Of a stretch of DNA of 64,000 nt, positions 38,971-49,031 are shown piece by piece. Origin of the DNA: Xiphydria camelus (Eukaryota; Arthropoda; Insecta; Hymenoptera; Xiphydriidae); contig OY783198.1 of NCBI GenBank assembly GCA_963678675.1, positions 23,050,684-23,114,683 on the forward strand, given 5' to 3'. The stretch's first letter is position 1; each line of letters opens with the position of its first letter. A program made the translations under genes and the position numbers. The notes beneath the pieces are model-generated. The model was not told where the DNA came from. It made no database searches and saw only the letters and a program-made list of their open reading frames with translations.

Positions 38971-39774
38971 CGGGACCGGGACGCCAGCGCCGCGTTTTCG
39001 GAGCGTCCGCTTCTCGCGAACGTTGGGAACGCCTATGCGCGTGACGTAGCAGTCGGACGAGCGCATCCGAGTGTCGCGCGCAGTTGCGCCTTTGGTGAGG
39101 AAGTTTGAATCGTGTCGGGAGATGACGTTTTCGTTCGCGTCACCACGGTGCCGCGTGAGTTCGCGCGTTACGCGGTCGCTCCGTCCGATTGTCAAATTGC
39201 TATTACGGTACCGTGTCGCCTCTCTGCGTCGTAAAACGCGTGCAAATTCACGTGGGAAGGTAGGAGGAGATAAATGATATACCTTTATATAATTGTTACA
39301 TAGAAATAACATTATTATTCTTCGAAGAAACGAGTGTAGATATGTGTATATAATAATATATATTTGTACAGACTGCCAATAGTTGGCAATTTTTTCAAAA
39401 AAGTGTCAAATCGGAGAAATCGCTACGAAACAATTTCCTAGTCGATAGGACGGTAACACGATTTGTAGTGTGCGTTAACGGGCGGCGAAGTGGTGTTCTA
39501 TGAATAACCGATACGACACCGCGAGGAAAAATGCATGATGAAAATATATCTCAAGTCGAACTTGCGAATGTAATACTTTGTTTTGTATTTTACATTGGAC
39601 GTTTCCAGGGGACAGGAATGTTATCCGTACACATAGATACGGTAAAATCTAAATTAGTCGTTCGAATAAAAATGCGGTTTTATCGTCCAATTAAAAATAA
39701 TTAATTATCCTTTGGATTTTAAGCAGGGTCGTCTTGGTCCTACGACTGATTATATGTCGCAATTAAATATATAT

Positions 39775-39780
39775 TTTATT
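39775..39780 (-). terminator. Candidate poly(A) signal for Pld
   Basis: Minus-strand AATAAA about 630 nt beyond the Pld stop. It is the only exact copy I see in the AT-rich DNA between the stop and the upstream edge of the next minus-strand gene. Use of the site is inferred only from position. Confidence 0.35.
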
Positions 39781-40408
39781 TTTCTAACCATAGATACGCT
39801 TTTTTATACGTACACTGGGATTAGTTTCCACGAACCACGAATAAATTATGACGTTTAAAATGAAATAAGATTATTGCGAGCTTTGTGTAGTTATTATACC
39901 TGTACTTTTTAGTATCCATAATTAAGTAAAATAGTACGGAAATATTGCTTCTACAACATTGCCGCGCGTGACTGCATCAATGAATCCACATATCCCGAAA
40001 CGACGGCGACGGGTGCCGTCGTATTTCGACGTTAGCAATTTCAACGAGATTAATTCGCTATCTATTAACTTTTGACCCATATCTCGGCACAGAACGTTTT
40101 TTGTAGATCAAAGTGTTATCTCGAAGAAAGAACGTTAACAATGCACACTTCGGTCAACATTTCACAACCAACGAGCTCATCGCAGTTGAAGCCAACGCGT
40201 TCACCGACATCCGTCGTTGTGCCGCTTTGAGGGACAGAGGCGATAATTCGATACGTTTGAAGCGTTGCATGAAAATTGCACGGCACCTTTCTAGCCTCCG
40301 AAACTGTGCGAACTTTGAGATAATAAAACGATTCACGTCAAGCGTTCCTCAACGATTTACAGAGCATGACATACGTGCCCTTAAAATAATAATACTAATT
40401 ACATCACA

Positions 40409-40510
40409 TTACGTCCATAGGGACGTTGGCATCATTCCCTCGACCGTACCGGCAGTTGGTTTTAACGTTTCGTTACATAAAAAGTTGAGCGGAAGGTTCA
40501 CCAAGTGCCC
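40409..40510 (-). CDS. Pld: Pld coding exon 14 (C-terminus)
   Basis: It encodes [14 protein letters not shown] and then a block ending in [12 protein letters not shown] and a TAA stop. The terminal Leu-Trp-Thr matches the invariant C-terminal VWT/LWT of PLD1/2 enzymes, which is needed for activity in the family. The acceptor is TTTTTTAG. The exon is short and easily missed. Confidence 0.94.
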   Translation of the reverse strand, partial: GHLVNLPLNFLCNETLKPTAGTVEGMMPTSLWT

Positions 40511-43500
40511 CTAAAAAATAATTTCCCGGCGCAATTATGATTTAGCGAACACCGAGTGAACGCGCACCCTTAAAAAAGTGGTCGAATTGCGAAGTGTGCA
40601 ATTGGACTTACCTTAACGTTTCTCAACATTTGCTGCGCCATAATCGGATCGGAGGAACACAGGGGAGTTTCGTTCTGATATAATTTTAGCATGGCAAAAT
40701 TGACGATTTTATCGGCTGGAATGCAATTGAAAACCGCTTCGAATATCTCGGTGTTTCGTTTACTTCGAGCGCACCATACGTCTCTGTGGAAGGATCGTTC
40801 GATAGCATCGTCTACGTCGATGCTTTCGTTCGACTTCAACAGACCCAAATGTTCGCGGAAGAGTTGTTTCCTCAAAGACCCGGCGAACTTGCCGCAAGGA
40901 AACGCCATGTTGTTCATTTTCCCTTCGTCGAACTCCAAATCCTGTTGATGTACGGATACAGTTGAGATGTGCTTACGTCGAACTCTCCGCGGGAGTCGTG
41001 GAACGAGAAGCAAAGAAAAAATACTTGCATGAATGATAACACCAATCTCGCTGTCCCTAGAAGCGATCATGCTCCTGTCATTAATATTAGCGGAACCACA
41101 GATGACGAGTCGATCGTCGACAATCATTAATTTACTGTGAACGTAAATTAGTTCGGTAACCATCGTACCATTTAACATCGAATGCGTTCTCAAACCATGG
41201 AACGTTATGTATTCACTAGGATCGTCTATTCCGGCATCTATGAGTCTGTTCACGATGGCATCCTTACCTCTGGAATCGAAAACGGGGAACGAGTGAAGAG
41301 AGTTAGATTTTTAAAAGTACAGCGAATGACGAGAGATGCGTACCGCGATATGGATGCATAATTCCAATGCGTTATGGCATGCAGTGCCGTTCCCGTGGCA
41401 CTTCCCACTTCACCCTCGAATCCCGGCAGAAGTGGCATGATGACAAAGACCTTAAAAACGGAACCTTCTCGATGGGCCCTTATTATTCGTTTCAGTAACG
41501 TTTCCCCAATTCGGTTCTTGACGGTGTTGCGCTCCACAGTAGCAAGCGTAATGAAAAATTGATTTTCTATGTAGATATATCTGAAACGAGAGGATTATTA
41601 ATTGATACAATTTGGCGAGAAAAAACCGAGTGAACGAATAAACGAACAGTTTCGAGGAGAGGTTTACCTTACGGCGTTGCTGATAGCATCGATATAAGCT
41701 TCATGAATACTCTGCTCGATGGTATCCGGCTCGAGGAAGCCGGCGGACCACGAACTTACGGATCTTAATACTTGACATTCGACTTTGTGAGTGGGAGTCG
41801 ACTCGAGAAACGAAGCGAAGCTTTGACAATTTTTGTAGGATTTTGGAAGCAAAAATGGGTAAGTTGGATTGAGTTTCGCTTTCTCGAGCTGGAAAGTTAA
41901 GATTTTTTCATACTCGGTAACGTCATTCGCATCGCGATTCGACGAGTGAAATATATGATTAAAATTTACTTTTATCGCATTCCACCTCTGTATAAAATGC
42001 CTGGCAATGTCTCTGGCAGTTGCGCCCTGCACTAAAACTCCCATGTCGTGCCAAGGCATTCGCGGTGTAGTGCTTCTGTCCACTAAATCCTGATAAGGTC
42101 TCTCGAGATTATAAAAGTCTTTCACTATAAAATTCGTGTAATCCTTGCCCAACCATAGTTTAGCCGCCCCTGATAAGTCGGACATAACGTCGGTTTTGTT
42201 GTAAACCATTCCCTCGCCGTAGCCGAACGGCGTCTCCGTCGTGGCACTGTATGACAGTACGAATCGTGAAAGAGAAGGGCGAGGTGATACCGACAAAGTA
42301 AAAAACATAGCGTATTCAAAGGCTTTGACTATTTACTCGTCAACAACGTCTTCCTCGTCGCTGCTACCTTCGTGCGGGCTATAAACCATATTTATCCATT
42401 CCTTCCTCTTCATTCTAACGTTATGCCTAACTTTGTCAACCGTTGTCTTCGCCATACCGAATAGATTTTTTCGTTGCGAACCTGGAGTATCGCATTTCAC
42501 ACCTTCGAGCCCTTGGGGCGGAGAAATTAGTAACGGATCTCCCGGTTTTAATTGAGGTAACGACGGCGATGCGGGTGATTCGTTACTTATTGTTGGCCTA
42601 TCGGAATTTGAATGTTAGGTATACTTTTCACGTATCGGGAGAACATCTTTCTCTTTATTTCATTTAAACTTACAAAACTGGTATCGATTTTGTCGTGGCC
42701 ATGGCAACGGTATTTGTTGCAATGGCCAGTGGAAGGAGTACGTGTTTGTAAGCACTGGTATTCCCGCCGCGCCTACTACTCGTACTGGTTATTTTTCCTT
42801 TCGAAGGTATATAAATACTGGATTGGTGGACGGACCCTATTCAATTTTGTACGTTGTTTAGTTATGCGTGCGTTCGAGTTTAGCGCAGCCTCACGTGGGC
42901 TCTTCGTATGATTCCTACCTAAATCTATCAATCTGTGCTCATTGTTATCCCATCGTCCGTAACACAAATCAAGCCCTCCGAGAAACGCGAGCGCCTGATC
43001 GACTACGACAATTTTTTCGTGATGCGCCCAAAGGAAAACACCGACCCTCGCGTGGTCCGGGTGCCTCAAGACCTTTATATTCTCGGGGCATTTCTCTACA
43101 AGCCGTTGTTTACTGTAGAAACTGTTTATGCCGAGTGCCAGTTCGACTTCTTTATAAATCATCACGAACACCTTGACACCTTGTAGCTGTGCGATAACGA
43201 GACGATTTTTTTTTTTTGATGTAATTAAATTTAGATATCTTTATTAGCCGAACTCGTTTAATAATCGCGATATCATCAGGTGCAAAGTATTTATTCTATT
43301 ATGTACTAAACTGTCGATTTTCCGGCATGGGCGACAGACGAATCCGTAGAGACTAGAAATCTCCGATTGTTTTGTTTTACTTACCGGCCGTTAGAGTCAT
43401 CATGAAAATTGTTAAGACATGAACGGGGAGAAGAATATTAGAAAAATAATATAGGTTTCCCATCGAGAAATTATAAGGTACTCACGGCTTTTCGCTCCAA

Positions 43501-45114
43501 AATTTTATCGAGTCTCCAATAATCTCCGTTAATTACGGGCCTCTTCATGTAGATTTCAGGCGAGAGCCACCAGTCCGCAATAAATATTTCCTCAGTCGCG
43601 CTTTCCATGGCATCGGCCACGGCGCGCATGTAGTCAGATCCGTCAACGAACCACGAGGCCATTATTGGCGATCGGTAGGGAGCGAACGATTTATGAGGAT
43701 TCGTTCGGATGAATTGCTTTCCTGAAACGACACGACGCGTGTTGTCACTGATTATTATCGAGTGTATCGCCATATTTTCAGTACCTTCGTTATGGGCGAC
43801 GTGCTGAATAAATTCCATCCATTCTTTGGCTTTTCTTCTGGTAAAACATTTGATCACGATGTGTCTATTGAGGTTCGCGATCTGCAATCCGTTTCTCAGT
43901 CCCGTCGAATATAATCCGGAACTGACTTCGAATCTATTGTCCATTAAGATAACGGACTTTATTCTACCATCTTTCGGTCGGATGTACGCTACAAAGGTAT
44001 CTTTTACGACGAGATGACGGGAGTGCCACGTTCCACAGAGGGACGTGCAAAAGTAACCGCATCTCATGCAAAACACGCCTTCTAGCAGGCCGCAGAAGTT
44101 ACAACCAGCCTTTGCACCAGAACCGGTTCGCTTCAAAACTATGCCTTCTTTGCCCTTCTCGCCAAGATCGGCAATGAACGACAAATACGAGACCTCCATG
44201 AAACTGATCTGTAAGGTGTGAATGACGCGATTGCGAACTTCTTTTTTCGGGTATGAAAAAATGATCTTAATTCAAATATCCAGTGACTTACAGTTTCCGG
44301 ATGCCGTTTGTAGATTTCTATTTTGAGTAAATTATCCAGATATTCTTCCAACGACCGCATTCTGCGATTCAGATGTTCGTAAGGTACGAGGACATCTGGT
44401 TTGTTCGGGAATCTGCACAGAAAAACTATTACCATATATCACGTTTTCCCAATTAGTGGATAATAAAACGCACCTTGGCAAAGCGCCTCGTCGCCGTCCC
44501 TTCACTCTGACCGTGCTTAAATTCTTCAAACTATTTCGTCTCTCTCGATGGCTTCTCGTCGGAAATGGAATATCTAAACTTGCTCTATATATTTTCAGTG
44601 CGCTATGCAAATTCTGGATATGCTTGTATCTTTTCTTCACGGTCCAAACAAACGGCCCGTGTCTAAATTCGATGGTGTACAAATTTGGATTCAGCGGATG
44701 GGTCGTTACACTGCGCTCGCTATTTGTGATTTTTACAAAGATATCCACACCTGGTATGAAAACCTTATGGTTCTGGTTTTTAAATTTAATCGCAGGACCA
44801 TGTATAGAGGTGAAGGGTATCACTCCGGGGTGATCTGTGCATGGGAATCAAAGTCCAAGGTTCCATAAAATTAAATCTCGTACACCTTGCTATAAATTTT
44901 TGTCTCGCTTACGCGTAAACTTACCTCTGTTATCGACGCCTTCATCCGTATTTCCCAGACTCACGGGTTCTCCATTCTCGTTTATCGTGAGTTCCAAAGA
45001 ATCGGGAACACCTAATTCGTCGTCGTATTCGGAATCAGCCGACGGGACGTTTTCTTCGCTCGCCTCGCCGGCGGCATCGTCGCTTAACGGAATGTCGGTT
45101 AATTCATTTGACAT
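40409..45114 (-). CDS. Pld: Phospholipase D (PLD1/2 type), complete 14-exon coding region
   Basis: The enzyme hydrolyses phosphatidylcholine to phosphatidic acid and choline at membranes. Coding exons in transcript order are 44925-45114, 44474-44834, 44292-44412, 43785-44208, 43486-43721, 42919-43186, 42674-42797, 42337-42597, 41970-42246, 41668-41888, 41344-41580, 41029-41269, 40612-40941 and 40409-40510. All phases match, giving 1,130 residues against about 1,070 in human PLD1. Seen in the translation: an acidic N-terminus (1-63), a PX domain (about 84-212), a PH domain (about 240-360) with a Cys cluster, HKD1 (H500, K502, D507), the YIYIENQFF block after residue 828, HKD2 (H951, K953, D958) and the family C-terminus ending LWT. 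The start ATG follows an in-frame TAA 12 nt upstream. The central loop exon (42674-42797) is the least certain. One intron is GC-AG and two are in-frame. The family call rests on recognised motifs and I am very sure of it. Confidence 0.96.
40612..40941 (-). CDS. Pld: Pld coding exon 13
   Basis: It encodes [17 protein letters not shown] and a C-terminal helical region ending [13 protein letters not shown], collinear with human PLD1 (EDPIRAEEELKKIRG). It ends in phase 0 at a GTAAGT donor. Confidence 0.94.
40942..41028 (-). other. Pld: Pld intron 12: GC-AG intron, 87 bp
   Basis: The donor reads CAT|GCAAGT and the acceptor CATCAACAG|GAT. The only nearby GT (GCAA|GTATTT) would shift the frame in exon 13. 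The GC donor joins VIIH to DLEFDEGK in phase 0, matching the VIVQDTE position of human PLD1. GC-AG introns are a known minor class of U2-type introns. Confidence 0.88.
41029..41269 (-). CDS. Pld: Pld coding exon 12 (second HKD motif)
   Basis: It carries [28 protein letters not shown] (second HxKxxxxD: H951, K953, D958) and [20 protein letters not shown]. It ends in phase 0 after a His codon at a GC donor (GCAAGT). Confidence 0.96.
41344..41580 (-). CDS. Pld: Pld coding exon 11 (IENQFF block)
   Basis: It encodes [13 protein letters not shown], then [15 protein letters not shown], which matches the polybasic phosphoinositide-responsive segment of PLD1, and [15 protein letters not shown]. It ends in phase 2 at CG|GTACGC after NYASIS. 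Confidence 0.95.
41668..41888 (-). CDS. Pld: Pld coding exon 10
   Basis: It encodes TYPFLLPKS and [12 protein letters not shown] followed by [15 protein letters not shown], conserved landmarks before the IENQFF block. It starts in phase 0 and ends in phase 2 (AG of Arg828) at GTAAAC. Confidence 0.94.
41889..41969 (-). other. Pld: Pld intron 9: 81 bp, in frame, no stop
   Basis: The minus-strand segment begins GTAAATTTTAATC and ends CTTAACTTTCCAG. It would add 27 residues (VNFNH to LTFQ) inside the block where human PLD1 reads straight from the HFIQRWN helix to SYPFLLPKS. Splicing gives RWNAIK followed by [17 protein letters not shown], which matches the family spacing. Its being an intron is well supported. 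Confidence 0.88.
41970..42246 (-). CDS. Pld: Pld coding exon 9 (second catalytic half begins)
   Basis: It encodes [15 protein letters not shown], then [13 protein letters not shown] and [16 protein letters not shown], all strongly conserved PLD blocks. It ends in phase 0 at AAA|GTAAAT. The frame stays open across the following 81-bp intron, so simple frame reading would join exons 9 and 10 into one. Confidence 0.93.
42337..42597 (-). CDS. Pld: Pld coding exon 8 (central loop)
   Basis: It encodes a Pro/Ser-rich stretch ([17 protein letters not shown]), then a basic segment ([12 protein letters not shown]) and an acidic end ([10 protein letters not shown]). This is the variable loop between the two catalytic halves. 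The acceptor follows a CTAAC branch-like motif and CCGATAG. The donor GTAAAT leaves GA, completed to Asp662 by exon 9. Confidence 0.88.
42674..42797 (-). CDS. Pld: Pld coding exon 7 (variable loop, tentative)
   Basis: This exon is inferred mainly from phase. Exon 6 ends in phase 1 and exon 8 must start in phase 2, so they cannot be joined directly. An excellent donor, TTTT|GTAAGT, closes this segment in the needed phase. The only phase-compatible acceptor in the open frame follows CCTTCGAAAG. The 124-nt exon encodes a Ser/Thr/Ala-rich stretch in the loop region, which varies in length and sequence across the family. The donor side is well supported and the acceptor is less certain. Confidence 0.6.
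42919..43186 (-). CDS. Pld: Pld coding exon 6 (first HKD motif)
   Basis: It carries [11 protein letters not shown], the RHPDH block and [12 protein letters not shown], the first HxKxxxxD catalytic motif (H500, K502, D507), followed by [17 protein letters not shown]. The donor is G|GTAGGA, in phase 1 after the Asp-Leu that follows HRLI. Confidence 0.96.
43486..43721 (-). CDS. Pld: Pld coding exon 5 (start of catalytic region)
   Basis: It encodes the entry into the first catalytic lobe, including [20 protein letters not shown] followed by [11 protein letters not shown], near-identical by eye to the human PLD1 block. It starts in phase 1 (Gly366) and ends in phase 0 at GTGAGT. Confidence 0.95.
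43722..43784 (-). other. Pld: Pld intron 4: 63 bp, in frame, no stop
   Basis: The minus-strand segment starts GTACTG and ends GTGTCGTTTCAG. Its length is a multiple of three and it has no stop, so retention would add 21 residues. Removing it gives HNEG followed by [12 protein letters not shown], which restores the spacing expected between the PH domain and the catalytic half. I favour splicing, but the donor is weaker than its neighbours. Confidence 0.75.
43785..44208 (-). CDS. Pld: Pld coding exon 4 (PH domain, Cys cluster)
   Basis: It opens with [20 protein letters not shown], the conserved PX-PH linker, and runs through the PH domain. A cysteine-rich insert ([20 protein letters not shown], then CGTW) lies at the place where vertebrate PLD1 is palmitoylated on two cysteines, so lipid anchoring here is a reasonable inference. 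I end the exon at AAG|GTACTG (phase 1). The frame also runs straight through the 63-bp intron that follows, so an unspliced reading is possible. Confidence 0.88.
44292..44412 (-). CDS. Pld: Pld coding exon 3 (end of PX domain)
   Basis: It encodes the final PX helices, with [20 protein letters not shown] matching the family pattern for this region (RKQLEDYLxKILKMPMYRN in human PLD1). Its start completes Arg184 split with exon 2. It ends in phase 0 at a GTAAGT donor. Confidence 0.94.
44474..44834 (-). CDS. Pld: Pld coding exon 2 (PX domain)
   Basis: It encodes most of the phosphoinositide-binding PX domain. The block [20 protein letters not shown] aligns by eye with the human PLD1 block around [20 protein letters not shown]. 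The stretch [13 protein letters not shown] matches the conserved IPxPTRxH motif. The acceptor follows CCCATGCACAG. The exon ends in phase 2 at GTGCGT. Confidence 0.95.
44925..45114 (-). CDS. Pld: Pld coding exon 1 (acidic N-terminus)
   Basis: It begins with [16 protein letters not shown] and is rich in Asp, Glu and Ser with no recognised domain. An in-frame TAA lies just upstream of the ATG, so no longer N-terminus is possible on this exon. It ends in phase 1 at a GTAAGT donor. The single leftover G joins AT of exon 2 to give Asp64. Confidence 0.93.
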
Positions 45115-45879
45115 TTTCTTGATTTAAATTTTATCATTCGTCCCTTTGAATAGTACGATGATTAACTAATGATTTCTGCAGTCGAGGAAAACTCTTTATA
45201 CGATTTTTTATAATACAAAATATTGAAAACATTTGTCAGTTATTAGGGACCACTGTCTAAATGGTCGACAAATATACTACTTTGAATATCGTTAATCGAG
45301 AATGACAGAGTACAATTGTTGGAGTAGATCAGTTTAGCCACGAGGAATTAAAATACCGCCCATTCATCGGGTTGATCATCGGATGACACGATTACTGAAT
45401 CGTTTCCTTCTCCTATATCCTTGAAGAGAAAACGCGAAATCACTATAATTTTAACAATTCCACCTGCACGCGCGTATTTGCCAATCGGAATACTCTATCG
45501 GCTATCACTGATATTGCAATAACATATAGGTAACGTACTCCGACGACAGAGATAAGATTCAAAAGGATACAATTTTACTTTTTATTGTACACTGTGTGTC
45601 ATCGTTTCGATAGGTTACTGGAGAGGGAAACTTTTTTTCTTAGCAATCTCTTGTGACACATGGCGTTAAATTGTCGATTGCACAGTAGCATACTCTTATT
45701 GTCGCTCCCCAATTTCGATTAACAGTTTTGGCGCAATCTTCGATGAAATCGGCTTGAAATCTGGGACAGACTCGTGCTACACGAGTTCTTACACTCGACA
45801 AAATACGATTTTATCGCGAGAGATTTAAAAATCATGGATGATCGTTGATCGGTAAAGAAGGCATCTGTGAGTCTTGCTA

Positions 45880-45990
45880 GCAGCCAGTAGATTTGACCCG
45901 TCATACGTCCGCCGCGGTCGTCGACGTACAACGGATCGTACCTACTGGCTCAACACGGCGGACGTATGTCGGGCCATATCTATTGGTTGC
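45880..45990. repeat. Imperfect hairpin upstream of Pld
   Basis: Arms 45880-45914 and 45956-45990 are inverted copies matching at about 30 of 35 positions, with a perfect core of CATACGTCCGCCG against CGGCGGACGTATG. The 41-base loop contains another copy of part of the arm (CCTACTGGCT), allowing an alternative fold. It lies about 770 bp upstream of the Pld ATG. It could be a decayed foldback element or a transcribed hairpin. Confidence 0.7.
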
Positions 45991-48981
45991 TGTAGTTCTG
46001 GCAGCCAGCTTTCGCATCACACAGACCTGAGATAATCAGTTTCGTGCGTAATTATGATATTCCTCGAAGTTATTTTTTGGTACCTATAATATGAGGCTAC
46101 TTACGAGAGGAGGCCGTACGTGCGGAGGAAGTTAATTCTCTCGTCAATCGAATAGAAACATTTTCGTACAGTCTCGCACACCTCGCACGTTTTCTTTTCG
46201 CGCGTTTTAAATTCATTCTCGTCTTTAGACAGTCGTTTTGTTACTTTCTAGTTCGTTCAAAGGTATACGAAGCCGTCGAACCCGTCTGACTGTTATTTTG
46301 GAACGATATCCAATTTTTCACAATTTTTTAAAACATCGTTTCGCACATTGAACGTTCCCTCCGACGCCGAAAGCATTCAATTTCTTGGACGAAGGAGTGC
46401 GAGTGGCTTGAATAAGACGCCATATGCGCCAACTCCTTTCTCCATGCCAGGGATTGACAATTTCATCGACTCGTCCGCGCGTGTAATTGCTAATAAACAA
46501 TTGGAATTAACGGCGAAGTGAAATCGATCTCAAAATACGATATCTTCAGTATATTCCCGAGGGTTCGCGTTCCTCCGATCGAAACGATGATAAGTGCGTG
46601 TATCGTAGTTACGAGTCGCAAGGTGCGCTGTTATTTCATTAGGGAGTGCTCGGTGACTCGCGGAGAGAGATCTCCAGATTATTCCCTTACTGTTCGCGAA
46701 GCGATATCGATCCGTTCGTTATTATTATATAATATTACGCAGAGACAAAGCACGTTTCTACCCTTGGATCGAGTTATCGTCATTGCTCCATGGACCGATT
46801 TTCAATTATATCGGTCAACGAGTGTTGCACGAGAATCTATCCAAGCGAAGTAACTCATAAATTACCCGTTTCCTCGGCGAGATGGATTTCCCAAGGAAAA
46901 TTAGTCCCTTTTCGAGCCGTGCGCACTCCTCGCTCCGTTTTGAAATACAGATCTTTCCGAAAACCACGATTCTTCCGGCGTTATCATGTACGCGAACTTG
47001 ATACCGCGGTCTCGATTTTCGGCGAATTCGTGTGTATTTCTTCGCAAGAAGAGAGTCGCCCTTCGCGATGCCATTATACGTACGTACCCTCGGGTACTCG
47101 GATATCGAACACTCGCGGCAACCGATTTCTCTCGCTAAAATACTCGGCCCGAGGTCACGTCGATGCAGAAATTCGAACGAATCTGCAACCATACATATAC
47201 GATATATACTTGACAATTGTTCGCAATCTTTCGACCCCTGCGAGTACAGGTACGCGCGTACCTACTCGTTTCAACCTAACACGCTCTATCGAACGTAGCA
47301 CCTAAACGCACCACTGTGCGCGCGTCTACCATATGTTTAGCTTCGCCTCGTTTTTCCGACCGAGTTCGAGCATTCGATGGGCACTCAGGCACGGGTGTTC
47401 CTTCGAGAATGTCGAGGGAAAGCAACGACAATGCGTAACGCGCTCTTTCGTGCGCGTAATACCGACTCGATGTCGACGGATCTGTCCCGCATAAAGCGTA
47501 TACGCGTGTATGGAAGAGCGGCGTTGCTCTGGAGAGCGGCGAAGCTCGCGAGGGAACCCGCGCATTTCGAACGATCGAGTGTAGTGGGTTTCAGCGCGCG
47601 GCCAGCGCGTTCCCCGATCGCGGGGCCTGACGGGCCCACCGGCTCAGCACCGGGTAGGGGGTCCACCGATAAGGGGGAGGGGGCAAAGCAAGCGAAAGGG
47701 AAATGCCGTGGGGTTTTTTTACTTCTGCCCCGTTTTTTGACTCGCCGATTCGATCGAGTTTCATTTGTCTTCGGCACTCCGCTACCGACCACGCCGCTGT
47801 ACGTTCGCAGTAAAAATGCAATTCGCGCGTCTCACCTGACCTGACTCGTCGCGGTGTCCGCTTATCAGTTTCTTCGAGAATTTCGCCCGGAAGTCGCACC
47901 GTCTCGAGGGCGATCGGAATCGTCGTCGAGCGCCAGATTCGTCCGTGTCGCCGACAGGCGATTTCATTGGGAACGAATTTCCGCGATCCGTTTCCGAATT
48001 CTTTCACTCGTCGCGATCGGTCCCCGGGTAGTGCTTCCGCGGTGGTGCTGTGAGTATTTTCGTTTCCCGGACGGATTGTGAAGTGATATACACGGAGTGT
48101 GATGTCTGTACGATCGGAGTAGAAGGCGACAAAAGGTGCGAGTGCTGTTTAGCGATGAGAAGTATTATACAAATTCCGCGTCAGGGCCGGTGAGCAGTGC
48201 CAAGCGAGATTCTTGGCACCGCTCTCCACCCGCCTCCCCCATTCCCCGCTTCTACTTGCGAAACATCGGTGGAAGGAAAGGTATCGCGAAGCCGCTCGAC
48301 ATTCCGCATTTCTGGAGCGTGCTTCGTATACGTGTATGTATACTCGACTCACGCGACGCGCGACAGTTGGCGATTCGCGGAGAGTCTCCGTCTTTACGCG
48401 CTGTACGATCACAGGTGTACGGATCTCGATCGAGATTGGATTCGTACTTTGCGACGCGGCAGCAGCGCTCAAACCGAAGAGGAGGACTTAACGCGGAAGG
48501 GAGAGACAAGCGCGCGTCTCACCACGCGCGAGCGAACGACGCGCTACGCGCGCGGTACCGAAGCGTCCCGCGATTATCACGGTTTATAGGAATCGCGGAA
48601 TATTTGCGGAGCGAACGAGATTAACTGACCGTCGTTCGTCAGTCGGCCGGCTACTTTCTCGTATAATAGCTGCCCGCCAGATATTCCACCGGCTTACGTA
48701 AACGCTCCATCGACTCGCGCGGAATATAACATGAAAATAACGCGGGCACCGGACCGGGGTCATTGCACGAGTATATTCATCCGACGCGCGAATTTGAAAT
48801 TTTCGGACAGTTGCCAAATGTCGACGGAATTGGGCAAGTGATCGCCGCGGTGCGGATTCGGCCCGGTATACCGCGTTGCGGGAAAAGTGGTCAAACGAGT
48901 GTGTAAACATTTAGAAAACAGCCTCGATGAACGGCATTCGTCGCGCATGAACTGCTCGAGAAATAAATGTCCGAGCGTTGC

Positions 48982-48984
<3 letters not shown>

Positions 48985-49028
<44 letters not shown>
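48985..49028. repeat. (GA)n microsatellite
   Basis: About 22 GA units between the Pld and signal-peptide genes. Confidence 0.95.

Positions 49029-49031
<3 letters not shown>

Larger units (their letters stand above)
38759..40408. other. Flank between the acidic-protein exon and Pld
   Basis: 38,759-39,250 is CpG-rich and probably holds the promoter and 5' UTR of the minus-strand acidic-protein gene. From about 39,260 the DNA is clearly AT-rich and should include the 3' UTR of Pld. No gene was found. Confidence 0.5.

Noticed and set aside
47850..47900. Initiator-like ATCAGTTTCTTC as start of the signal-peptide gene
   Set aside because: The DPE-like AGTCG is two bases off its required spacing and no donor ties it to the exon at 50214.
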